Positions 49,301 to 58,209 of a stretch of DNA of 64,000 nt are shown here, in pieces (the stretch's first letter is position 1; each line of letters begins with the position of its first letter). The DNA comes from Elusimicrobiaceae bacterium (lineage in GTDB: Bacteria; Elusimicrobiota; Elusimicrobia; Elusimicrobiales; Elusimicrobiaceae): contig JAEEMS010000008.1 of the NCBI GenBank assembly GCA_016283355.1, positions 36,477 through 100,476 on the forward strand. Reading direction: 5' to 3'. The position numbers and the translations under genes are program-made. The notes below the pieces were generated by a model. The model was given only the letters and a program-made list of their open reading frames with translations, was not told where the DNA came from and ran no database searches.

Positions 49301-50293
49301 ATGCCAGTGAAGGATTGTAAAAATGTATGGATTTTGGCGGAAGTGCAGCATGGGAAATTGAGCCCAACGGCTTATGAGTTACTCCATGCCGGCCGTAAAT
49401 TAGCCGACGATTTGGAAGAGAAATTGTGCGCGGTTGTATTAGGAAATCACGTCGGGAAATATGCGCGGGATTTGATAGAGCACGGGGCAGATGTCGTTTA
49501 TGTGTGTGAGAGTGACCAATTGGAAAATTATGTGGATGATACTTATGCTAAAGTATTAACCGATTTGGTGCAAACATATCACCCCAACAAATTATTAATC
49601 CCCGCCACCAATTGCGGCCGTGCCTTGTCCGCCAAGACCGCTGTGTTTGTGGGAACAGGGTTAACGGCCGACGCAACACAAGTGCAAATTAACAAAGCGG
49701 ATGGGCAACTTTATGCTACGCGTCCTACGTTTGGCGGAAATTTGATGGCAACCATTACCTGTGCAAAAACACGGCCGGAGATGTGTTCGTTACGCCCAAT
49801 GGCTTATGACAAAGCTCCCTTGCAAAAAGGACGAAAGGGGGAAATCGTTAAATTCCCATTTACCAAAGGAAAACATGCTTCCCTTGCTAAATTTTTAGAA
49901 TTCATCAAAAGTAAAGAAGAAGGATTAGATCTTTCCGAGGTGACAGTTATTGTAGCCGGAGGGAGGGGAGTTGGTAAGAAAGAAGGATTTCATCTTTTAC
50001 ACCAGTTAGCGCAACGGTTGGGAGGTGCAGTGGGGGCTTCTCGCGGCCCGGTGGATAGTGGCTGGATTGACTATCGGTATCAAATTGGTTTAACGGGCCG
50101 TACGGTAAAACCCAAACTTTATATCGCATGTGGTATTTCTGGGCAGATTCAACATATGGCCGGTGTAAGCGGAGCGGATGTAATTGTTGCTATTAACAAA
50201 GATCCAAATGCTCCTATTATGAAGATGGCACATTACGCTGTGGAAGGGGATATGTATGAAGTAATCCCTGCTATGTTGGAAGCGCTGTCTTAG
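49301..50293 (+). CDS. etfA: Electron transfer flavoprotein alpha subunit
   Basis: VASRGPVDSGW-type (GASRGPVDSGWIDYRYQIGLTGRTVKPKLYIACGISGQIQHMAGV), VAINKDPNAPIMKMAHYAVEGD. Confidence 0.95.
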   Translation: MPVKDCKNVWILAEVQHGKLSPTAYELLHAGRKLADDLEEKLCAVVLGNHVGKYARDLIEHGADVVYVCESDQLENYVDDTYAKVLTDLVQTYHPNKLLIPATNCGRALSAKTAVFVGTGLTADATQVQINKADGQLYATRPTFGGNLMATITCAKTRPEMCSLRPMAYDKAPLQKGRKGEIVKFPFTKGKHASLAKFLEFIKSKEEGLDLSEVTVIVAGGRGVGKKEGFHLLHQLAQRLGGAVGASRGPVDSGWIDYRYQIGLTGRTVKPKLYIACGISGQIQHMAGVSGADVIVAINKDPNAPIMKMAHYAVEGDMYEVIPAMLEALS

Positions 50294-50305
50294 TGTACAA
50301 TTTGC

Positions 50306-50340
50306 AAAACGCCCCGGGAATTTCCCGGGGCGTTTTTTTG
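50306..50340. terminator. Bidirectional intrinsic terminator
   Basis: ACGCCCCGGGAATTTCCCGGGGCGTTTTTTT. Confidence 0.85.
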
Positions 50341-50793
50341 TTATTTAATCAGGTAAGCATCTTCGCCGTTTAAATCGAAGGGGTCTTCTTGGTTGGCCTG
50401 CGACTCACAGAAGTTTTTTCCTGCAGAGTTGAGAGGAATACAGGCCAATCGGCGAAAATTTTGAGTGGTTTGTATTTTGTACTGCAAAGGTTCATCAGCA
50501 TCCTTCTTTATAAATTCCGCTTCCCAACAAATCCCTGTGCTGTTTTCAGCGCAAAAAATGCGCCCTGTAAAATGTTTTAGGTTGCTGTGTTGTAATTTGC
50601 TTGTCCACGAATCGGCCTGTGCTTGAGAGAAGTTTACGCCTGTTGCAAAGTTTTTTTGGTGTCCCCATAAAATCACTAATTCCGTCAATCGTGCACTCTC
50701 GACCGCATTACGGTAATAGGGTAATGCAACTGCGATTAGGACAGCAATAATGAGGACGACAACTAACATTTCCAAAAGGGTAAATCCTTTCAT
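50341..50793 (-). CDS. Type IV pilin-like protein
   Basis: MKGFTLLEMLVVVLIIAVLIAVALPYYRNAVESARLTELV. Confidence 0.88.
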   Translation of the reverse strand: MKGFTLLEMLVVVLIIAVLIAVALPYYRNAVESARLTELVILWGHQKNFATGVNFSQAQADSWTSKLQHSNLKHFTGRIFCAENSTGICWEAEFIKKDADEPLQYKIQTTQNFRRLACIPLNSAGKNFCESQANQEDPFDLNGEDAYLIK

Positions 50794-51977
50794 AGTTGGA
50801 CCTCAGCCAAACAATGGTGTACCAAGTGTTGTAATTCTTCCTCGGACACGATGAGCCCTAACGACCACGCAATCTCGTGCATCATATTTTGTAACAGGGC
50901 AGGTAAACTGTTCTGTAATTCAGACAAAGTAAGCGAACGGTCCATGCGTAAGTAATCTTCCAATACGGTGGCTTGTTTCTTTGCCAATAACGCTCGTACT
51001 GCACGGATATTATTTAATTTAAAACGCAGTTCAAATGTACCGGCACACGGGAGTTTTTCTAAAAATTTGCGAGCCGTTACCAAGAACAACGTTAAATTTT
51101 GGGCCAATGTTTCTACATGGATGGTTTTAGAAGAATGACCATTGACGGTTTCGGCACAGGAAACCACTTGCTTGTTCATCAACAGACCATAGGCATTGAA
51201 TTCTGTCATTTTATAGACGTTGCGTGTGTTGGAAATAATAGTGGCTCCGTCCTGAACGGGAATAAGCGGATAATGTGGGTTGGCCATGATGCCGTAACTG
51301 GCTTTAGCGGAAGATTGTCGAATGAGTTCCGGTAAAAATTTATAGGCAGCTAGCGGTTCTTCAGGATAGAGCGGAACGATGGACATGGTACAAATGCTTT
51401 CTTCCGACACAGAGGCCGTTAGAGTTTTAAGATAGTTGTCAAAGTGCCTTTCTGCTTTATCCTGTAAAATATGGCGTAAGCGTTCGGATTTTTGTCGATG
51501 ATCCAATAACCAGGGTAATTTTTCCGGGTGGACAATCGCTTCCGGACGGCTGGATTGGCCGGTGCGGATATAAGCACGTTTGAGTTTACCTACCAAATGA
51601 GGGGTTAAGTTGCTTTGCGGAATATTCACAACAATAAACATACGTTCTCTGTCGGGGCTGACACAAATATTAATATCCACAAATACAACAGGATCAATAT
51701 AGGTTTGAATAATATCTTCTATCGAATTACGGATTTTTTCGTGGTAGGCAATTCCATTATAAGGCGGGCACGGTTTGTCATTTTTATCGTCCTGCACCCC
51801 TACGATGATTGTACCCCCCAATGCATTGGCAAAAGAAGCGATGGTCTTCGCGAATTTTTCATGATTTTTGGGTAACATGTATTTATAATCCAACTGCTTA
51901 TTTTCCGGCAGTTGGCGTTCACAGAAGGCAACGATATCCTTAAATGTCAATTCGTGAATTGGTTTGTTGAACAACAT
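50790..51977 (-). CDS. AlbA_2/Schlafen-like putative DNA-binding domain protein
   Basis: LDYKYMLPKNHEKFAKTIASFANALGGTIIVGVQDD; IVVNIPQSNLTPHLVGKLKRAYIRTGQSSRPE. Start trimmed to ATG 51977 (GAGGGG upstream). Confidence 0.7.
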   Translation of the reverse strand: MLFNKPIHELTFKDIVAFCERQLPENKQLDYKYMLPKNHEKFAKTIASFANALGGTIIVGVQDDKNDKPCPPYNGIAYHEKIRNSIEDIIQTYIDPVVFVDINICVSPDRERMFIVVNIPQSNLTPHLVGKLKRAYIRTGQSSRPEAIVHPEKLPWLLDHRQKSERLRHILQDKAERHFDNYLKTLTASVSEESICTMSIVPLYPEEPLAAYKFLPELIRQSSAKASYGIMANPHYPLIPVQDGATIISNTRNVYKMTEFNAYGLLMNKQVVSCAETVNGHSSKTIHVETLAQNLTLFLVTARKFLEKLPCAGTFELRFKLNNIRAVRALLAKKQATVLEDYLRMDRSLTLSELQNSLPALLQNMMHEIAWSLGLIVSEEELQHLVHHCLAEVQL

Positions 51978-52028
51978 AGGCCCCTCGTTATTAGCCCGCA
52001 GGCGTTTTAATTTATTATAATAAATTAT

Positions 52029-52775
52029 ATGAATAATCCTATGCAAAATTTAGCCACCGTGATAACCGAAAAGTTCATTGCGGCCGACTCTGTATCGGCG
52101 GCGAAAGCATTGGAATCTTTGGCTACGCATGAAATTATTTTGCTGGTAGGCACACTTAAAGCGCATACGTTAGTATCTTGTTTTAACCCGATGAATCCGG
52201 CGAAAGCAGCCGCTGTACTACGGCGTTTGCCGCTTAAGCAAGCTTCCTACGTGCTAATGCACTTGGAGGTGCCCCAAGCCGCCAAATTGTGGAAGGAATT
52301 TTCTGCTCCGTACCGAGAGCGCTTGCGTATGGGATTAGAAAAACCATTTATTGCGTTACTGGAGCAAGCCGGAGGATATCCCAAGGATAGCGTGGGTTGT
52401 TTGATGAAAACGGATTTTGTAGCGATTCGCACGGATGTAAAAGTGGGTGCACTTGTGGAACGGCTTAAAAATTTGCCACGTAAAAAACTCCCGTTGGCCT
52501 GTTGGATAACAGGAAAAGAGGGGGAGTTAAAAGGTGTTATCCGCACTGCAGAGTTGGTGTTTTATAACGCAAATTCCGTGTGTGGTTCTGTTATGGAAGC
52601 GGTTTCCCCGTTGCATTTGCAGGACAACGTTCTTAAAGCGCGAGCGCAATTTGAGCATCAACAAACAGCCATCTTGCCTGTAGTAGACGAACAGAATGTT
52701 ATGTTGGGTGTATTGGAAAAGATTCAACTTCCGCCGGAAGAGAAAAATTCTCTTTGGAAACGTCTGACACATTAA
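52029..52775 (+). CDS. Soluble MgtE N-terminal-like + CBS-domain protein
   Basis: NPMNPAKAAAVLRRLPLKQASYVLMHL; VGCLMKTDFVAIRTDVKVGALVERL; no TM magnesium-channel domain. Confidence 0.7.
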   Translation: MNNPMQNLATVITEKFIAADSVSAAKALESLATHEIILLVGTLKAHTLVSCFNPMNPAKAAAVLRRLPLKQASYVLMHLEVPQAAKLWKEFSAPYRERLRMGLEKPFIALLEQAGGYPKDSVGCLMKTDFVAIRTDVKVGALVERLKNLPRKKLPLACWITGKEGELKGVIRTAELVFYNANSVCGSVMEAVSPLHLQDNVLKARAQFEHQQTAILPVVDEQNVMLGVLEKIQLPPEEKNSLWKRLTH

Positions 52776-52787
52776 ATTTCTTTTCCT

Positions 52788-52825
52788 TTTAAAAAGGGCC
52801 CAGATTTTTCTGGGCCCTTTTTGCC
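52788..52825 (+). terminator. Intrinsic terminator
   Basis: AAAAAGGGCCCAGATTTTTCTGGGCCCTTTTT. Confidence 0.8.
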
Positions 52826-52848
52826 TTTACACGTAGGCCCAAAGACCC

Positions 52849-52877
52849 TTGAGTTTATTCCTCTTAACTCATATACT
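52849..52877 (+). promoter_or_regulatory. Sigma70-like promoter for 5'-nucleotidase gene
   Basis: TTGAGT - 17 bp - TATACT. Confidence 0.6.
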
Positions 52878-52897
52878 GAAGGAAAGGAGAGAAGAAA

Positions 52898-54379
52898 ATG
52901 AAAAAAGTTATTTATTTATTCGTGGGTATATTGTTCGCGTTGCCGTTATCCTTATCGGCCAAAACACTTACTATTTATCATACAAGCGATACCCATGGTT
53001 TTTTCTATCAAGAAGCAGGGAGAGGAGGATTTGGTGTTTTATCTTCCTTAATTCGTAGTGGCTCTAAAAACTACTTGTTGCTGGACAGCGGGGATTTTGC
53101 CAACGGTTCCCCCGAGGCAAAAAATTCAAAAGGTGAAAAATCCGTTGTAATGTTTAATAAGCTGAGATACCACGCCACAACCATCGGAGATCATGAATTT
53201 GATTTTAAAGAAGAAGGGTTAGAAAAGATATTAGCGTCGCTTACTATGCCAGTACTTGCAGCTAATTTTGTGTTTAAGGATACACAGACATACCCAGACC
53301 ACGTGCAACCCTACAAAATATACGATGTAGATGGAGTACGTGTGGCGGTAATCGGGTTGGCGAACGCTACTCCTACCAAACCTGTGACTCGCTATGAGTT
53401 TTTGGATCCGTTGAAAAGTATTGAACGGGTTTTGCCGGAAGTAGAAGCGCAAAATCCCTCTTTGGTGGTGGTAATCGTGCACGATTCTGTACAAGATGAT
53501 GTTCATAACGTGGAAAATTATACGTTAGATATTGCACATCGTTTTCCGGGGCGCATTCATTTAGTATTGGGAGGGCACGCTCACAAAGTAATTCAAAATT
53601 ACAGAGAGGGTAAAACGGTTTATGTGGAAAGCGGTTATGCTCTAAGAGGAGTAAGTAAGGTTTCTGTTTCTATTAACGATGAAACCGGAAAAGTAGAAAA
53701 AATTTCATCTTCTTACGTGCCGCTATTTGCAGCTACGTTTGGTGAAGATCCAGATGTTTCGTTTTGGTCCGATAATTTGAAAGATCCGTGCCAGGATATC
53801 TATGTGGGGAAGATTCCTGTACCCTTAGTTAAAAAACAAAAATACGGATTTATTTTGGATTCTCCTATTAGCAATTGGCTAGCAGACCTGATGCGGCAAG
53901 AAGTGGGTACCCCTATTGCCATTAACAACAATGGAGGGCTGCGGAACGATTTAGCGGCAAATATGGCAATAACAGAATGTGACCTGTTAGAACTCTTTCC
54001 GTTTGATAACCAATTGATGGTTGTTGAAGTGGATGGAAAATTTTTGAAAGAATTCGTTTCAAGCACACTTGGTCTGTTTTCTTATTCGGGTATGAAGATA
54101 GGCGTATTGAAAGATGAAGATGGAAATTGGTACGTGGATGCTATCACGGTTAACGGAGAACCGTTAAAAGAAACAAAAATTTATCAGGTAGCCGTTTCCG
54201 ATTTTGTGGCATCGGGGCAAATGGAGGCGCGGTTGTTTTCCCAAATTGATGAAGGGAAAAAACACGAAGTGGGTATATTCTTGCGAGAATTGTTACGACG
54301 GGATCTGAAGAATTCGCAACCAAGTGAGCATTATGCGGAAATATATATTCCGCGTATTTTTCGCGAGATAGACCATTAA
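52898..54379 (+). CDS. 5'-nucleotidase / UshA-like metallophosphatase
   Basis: Signal peptide; LTIYHTSDTHGFFYQE; LLDSGDFANGSP; IGDHEFDFKEEG; VLGGHAHK; NNGGLRNDLAANMAITECDLLELFPFDNQL. Confidence 0.92.
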   Translation: MKKVIYLFVGILFALPLSLSAKTLTIYHTSDTHGFFYQEAGRGGFGVLSSLIRSGSKNYLLLDSGDFANGSPEAKNSKGEKSVVMFNKLRYHATTIGDHEFDFKEEGLEKILASLTMPVLAANFVFKDTQTYPDHVQPYKIYDVDGVRVAVIGLANATPTKPVTRYEFLDPLKSIERVLPEVEAQNPSLVVVIVHDSVQDDVHNVENYTLDIAHRFPGRIHLVLGGHAHKVIQNYREGKTVYVESGYALRGVSKVSVSINDETGKVEKISSSYVPLFAATFGEDPDVSFWSDNLKDPCQDIYVGKIPVPLVKKQKYGFILDSPISNWLADLMRQEVGTPIAINNNGGLRNDLAANMAITECDLLELFPFDNQLMVVEVDGKFLKEFVSSTLGLFSYSGMKIGVLKDEDGNWYVDAITVNGEPLKETKIYQVAVSDFVASGQMEARLFSQIDEGKKHEVGIFLRELLRRDLKNSQPSEHYAEIYIPRIFREIDH

Positions 54380-54410
54380 GCATGTAAGGGTAATGTAATA
54401 AATTTTGCAT

Positions 54411-54443
54411 AAAATTCCCGGGTTTTAACCCGGGAATTTTTAT
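54411..54443. terminator. Bidirectional intrinsic terminator
   Basis: AAAATTCCCGGGTTTTAACCCGGGAATTTTT. Confidence 0.85.
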
Positions 54444-55246
54444 TTTTTATAGAACTTTTCGATTTCTTTCCATGCTTCTTCGGCTGTTTCCACAATTGGT
54501 ATGGCCTTTGCATCTTCGTGCGAGATAACGCCGTAACGGGCCAAAGCATTGATATTTATAACGTCATTCCAAAATTCTTTTCCTACAAGAATAACGGGAA
54601 TCCGTGTTTTTTTGCCGGTTTGTACCAGCGTTAAAATTTCAAAAAGTTCGTCGAAAGTTCCAAATCCGCCGGGGAAAACCACAAACGCTTTTGAACGCAT
54701 GACAAAGTGTATTTTGCGGATGGCGAAATAATGGAACAAAAATGCCATGTTGGGGGAAATATATTTATTGGGAAATTGTTCGTGCGGCAGTGTGATATTT
54801 AACCCAATAGAAGTACCACCGGTTTCGTATGCACCGCGGTTTGCGGCTTCCATCATACCGGGACCTCCGCCGGTAACTACGGCAAAACGTTTTTTAGATT
54901 TTTTAATAACGATTTGAGCGAAACGGCGAGCTTCCTCATAATAATGAGAGAGACTTGCCAATCCTTTTGCCTCTTCTAACTTATGTTGCAAATTTTTGTT
55001 GGAAGGATTTTGTTTGAGGGCTTTTTCCGCCAATTTTACTTTTTGTAAAGCTGCTTTTTTGTCCCCAATACGAGCACTACCGAAACAGACGATGGTATCG
55101 GTAATATTGAAGTGCTTAAAATATAATTCCGGCTTTAGCACTTCCAATTCCATACGAACGGGACGCATAATATCGTGTTTAAGCAGTTCCACATCTTCGT
55201 ATGCTTTGATATAAGAATTAGGATGATTGGTTGTTTTTGGTGCCAT
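54440..55246 (-). CDS. LOG family protein (TIGR00730-like)
   Basis: VVTGGGPGMMEAANRGAYETGGTSIGLNI; FVVFPGGFGTFDELFEILTLVQTGK. Confidence 0.93.
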   Translation of the reverse strand: MAPKTTNHPNSYIKAYEDVELLKHDIMRPVRMELEVLKPELYFKHFNITDTIVCFGSARIGDKKAALQKVKLAEKALKQNPSNKNLQHKLEEAKGLASLSHYYEEARRFAQIVIKKSKKRFAVVTGGGPGMMEAANRGAYETGGTSIGLNITLPHEQFPNKYISPNMAFLFHYFAIRKIHFVMRSKAFVVFPGGFGTFDELFEILTLVQTGKKTRIPVILVGKEFWNDVININALARYGVISHEDAKAIPIVETAEEAWKEIEKFYKK

Positions 55247-55255
55247 AATTCCTCT

Positions 55256-57109
55256 CTATTTTGTTTGTTGTAAAATCGTCTCGGCAATTTTTTGTACCGA
55301 TATCCCTAGTTGATCGTAAAGTAGTGCGCTTTTTCCATGCTCCACAAACTCGTCCCCAATGCCCAACCGGGTAAGCTGGACGGAAGATTTTTGATCAGCT
55401 AAGTATTCAGCCACAGCCGAACCAAAACCGCCGGCAAGCATGTTATCTTCCACTGTAAATAAACGGGGGGATGTTCCAATGGCTTCTTCGATAACACATG
55501 TATCAAGTGGTTTAACAAAACGCATATCGATTACACCACAATCTATACCGTGTTCTTTGAGTAGTGCGGCGGCTTCGACTGCAGGATGTACACGGTTGCC
55601 GATAGCCAAAATAGTAGCATCTTTTCCTTTTTTCATCCAGCGGCCTTTTCCGATAGGAAGTTTTTTTAGTTCTTCATCTAATGCTACTCCAAAACCGGCT
55701 CCCCGCGGATAGCGAAGTACGAAGGGAGCTTTGGCTTCAAAAGCGGTTTTAAGCAAATGTTGCAATTCGTTTTCATCAGCCGGTGCTGCCATAATTAAAT
55801 TGGGGATGGAACGTAAGAAACTGATATCAAATACGCCGTGATGTGTAGGGCCGTCTTCCCCGACAATTCCACTGCGATCTAGCGCAAATACAACGGGTAG
55901 ATTTTGTAAGCAAATGTCGTGCAAAATTTGGTCATAACAGCGTTGTGCAAATGTGGAATAGAGTGCAACGACGGGTTTTACGCCGCCGGCCGCTAATCCG
56001 GCCGCAAAAGTGGCAGCGTGTTCTTCCGCAATTCCTACATCAAAATAGCGGGAGGGAAATTTGTCGCGGAAGGCATCCAGCCCGGTGCCTTCTGGCATGG
56101 CCGCGGTAATGGCTGCGATAGAAGGATCTTTCTCTGCCAGCTTTACCAAAGCGTTAGAAAATGCCTTAGTAAAAGTAACTGTATTGGATTTGCCCAGCAT
56201 GTCTCCGGTATCTACATCAAAAATGCCTACGCCGTGGAATTTGGTGGGGTTGAGTTCGGCGGGTTCGTATCCTTTTCCTTTTTTCGTTACCGTGTGTAAG
56301 ATAACAGGCCCCTTGATATCTTTAATCGTTTCCAATACTTCCAAGAGCGCAGCCAAATCGTTACCGTTGACCGGGCCGAAATAGCGAAACCCCATTTCTT
56401 CAAATAAGGTCCCCGGAAATAAAATGGAGCGGGCCCGTTTGGCCAGTTTGGCAGCATTGTTACCCAGTTCATCAAAACGTTTTAAAAAATTGGTGGCTTT
56501 TTCTTCCGCCAGTTGCACGTATTTGGTAGCCAGTAGTTTAGTTAAAGCTTTCCCCAGAGCACCCACCCGTTGTGAGATGAACATTTGATTATCATTCAAA
56601 ATAACAAGTAAATCTGTGCGTAACAGCCCCGCATTTTGCATGGCTTCGTAGGCCATGCCTCCCGTCAAACAACCGTCCCCTACTAAGGCAATTACTTTGT
56701 GATTTTGCTTGCGTTGATCGCGCGCAATGGCCAATCCGAGTGCTGCGGATATGGCGGTGGAAGCGTGACCCACACCAAAAGCATCATAGGGGCTTTCTTT
56801 GCGTTTTGGAAAACCGCTGAGTCCCCCTTTGGTGCGAATGGTAGAAAATTTTTTTTGCCGTCCGGTTAGCAGTTTATGCGCATACGCTTGGTGCCCGGTA
56901 TCAAAAACGATTTGATCTTCCGGCGTGTTGAAAACATAGTGAAGGGCTGTAATAAGTTCAACAGCTCCCAAACTGGACCCCAAATGCCCCCCATTTTTAC
57001 TGGCAGTAGCCAAAATGGTTTCGCGCAGTTCTTGGCACAACGTCGGTAAAAGCTCTTTTTTAATCAAACGCAAATCGTGCGGAGTTTGAATGTTGGGCAG
57101 TACTTTCAT
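55256..57109 (-). CDS. dxs: 1-deoxy-D-xylulose-5-phosphate synthase
   Basis: GGHLGSSLGAVELITALHYVFNTPEDQIVFDTGHQAYAHKLLTGR; ALVGDGCLTGGMAYEAMQNAG; DRSGIVGEDGPTHHGVFDIS. Confidence 0.96.
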   Translation of the reverse strand: MKVLPNIQTPHDLRLIKKELLPTLCQELRETILATASKNGGHLGSSLGAVELITALHYVFNTPEDQIVFDTGHQAYAHKLLTGRQKKFSTIRTKGGLSGFPKRKESPYDAFGVGHASTAISAALGLAIARDQRKQNHKVIALVGDGCLTGGMAYEAMQNAGLLRTDLLVILNDNQMFISQRVGALGKALTKLLATKYVQLAEEKATNFLKRFDELGNNAAKLAKRARSILFPGTLFEEMGFRYFGPVNGNDLAALLEVLETIKDIKGPVILHTVTKKGKGYEPAELNPTKFHGVGIFDVDTGDMLGKSNTVTFTKAFSNALVKLAEKDPSIAAITAAMPEGTGLDAFRDKFPSRYFDVGIAEEHAATFAAGLAAGGVKPVVALYSTFAQRCYDQILHDICLQNLPVVFALDRSGIVGEDGPTHHGVFDISFLRSIPNLIMAAPADENELQHLLKTAFEAKAPFVLRYPRGAGFGVALDEELKKLPIGKGRWMKKGKDATILAIGNRVHPAVEAAALLKEHGIDCGVIDMRFVKPLDTCVIEEAIGTSPRLFTVEDNMLAGGFGSAVAEYLADQKSSVQLTRLGIGDEFVEHGKSALLYDQLGISVQKIAETILQQTK

Positions 57110-57118
57110 AGAAACCTC

Positions 57119-58129
57119 TTAATACGTGCGTGTTTTGAAAAATTCGGCCATTTCGTAGAGTGGCCATAAATTTTTCTTCTTGACGGTTTTCAATTTGTTT
57201 AATGCTTTTTGGGCATTTGCAATTAAAAGTTGGGCATGCTTGCGGCTCCCTTCCAAACCATACAAACTGACGAAGGTTAATTTACCGTTTTCTTTGTCGC
57301 TATTGGATTTGCCTAACTGTTTTGCGCTGGAGGTCACATCCAGAATATCATCTACTATCTGAAATACTAAACCGATGTTGTTGGCGTAAGTTTTGATGTG
57401 TTTTAAATCCGCTCCTTTTACGCCGGCTAACAATGCTCCGCTTTCTACACTTCCGCGGATAAGCGCCCCTGTTTTGTTGGCATGGATGTAATTTAAAATT
57501 GTTTCCGGCGTTGTTTCGGCCGTGTGGGGGGGAAGCATAAAATAACGCAACGATTTATCTGCTAAGGGTTTGGATATTTTGCGGATTTTTTCTGCCCGGA
57601 AGCTACGCGCATCCTGCGTTCCCATCCCTTCGGCGTACACATCGGCCACTTGTCCGCCCACCATCCCGGAAGCTCCGGCACAGTTTGCAAAATTTAAAAG
57701 AGCATTTAGGGTATTTTCAGCCCCGATAGATTTTACTTTTCCGTTTTGCGCAAATACTTCAAAAACATAAGTAAGTAATGCATCACCGGCCAATAAAGAT
57801 AAATCTTCCCCGAAAATCTTGTGATTGGTGGGTTTGCCACGGCGCAAGGAATCGTTATCCATAGAAGGTAAGTCATCATGAATAAGTGAATAGGTATGCA
57901 ACATTTCCACCGCACATGCTGCGGGTAATACATCAGTGGCTTTTTTGCCAAAAGCTTCCGCTGTGGCCATCAATAGAATGGGGCGCACACGTTTGCCTCC
58001 CGCTTGAAGTGAATAATTCATAGCATCCGTTAAAATTTTAGGAGCATTTTTAATCTTGCCGATGTATTTGGTAAGATTTTTCTCAATCAATTTGGCACGT
58101 TCTTTTTGATAATTTTGAAATTGGTTCAT
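57119..58129 (-). CDS. ispA: Polyprenyl (farnesyl/geranylgeranyl) diphosphate synthase
   Basis: AGGKRVRPILLMATAEAFG; YSLIHDDLPSMDNDSLRRGKPTNHKIFGE; LVFQIVDDILDVTSS. Confidence 0.93.
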   Translation of the reverse strand: MNQFQNYQKERAKLIEKNLTKYIGKIKNAPKILTDAMNYSLQAGGKRVRPILLMATAEAFGKKATDVLPAACAVEMLHTYSLIHDDLPSMDNDSLRRGKPTNHKIFGEDLSLLAGDALLTYVFEVFAQNGKVKSIGAENTLNALLNFANCAGASGMVGGQVADVYAEGMGTQDARSFRAEKIRKISKPLADKSLRYFMLPPHTAETTPETILNYIHANKTGALIRGSVESGALLAGVKGADLKHIKTYANNIGLVFQIVDDILDVTSSAKQLGKSNSDKENGKLTFVSLYGLEGSRKHAQLLIANAQKALNKLKTVKKKNLWPLYEMAEFFKTRTY

Positions 58130-58209
58130 AAATTCCTCTTTTTTAAGGACTTTCTTCTATTATACCTTAATTTGCTGCATAGTCGTTTTCTTTTTTATAT
58201 ACTTAAAAT

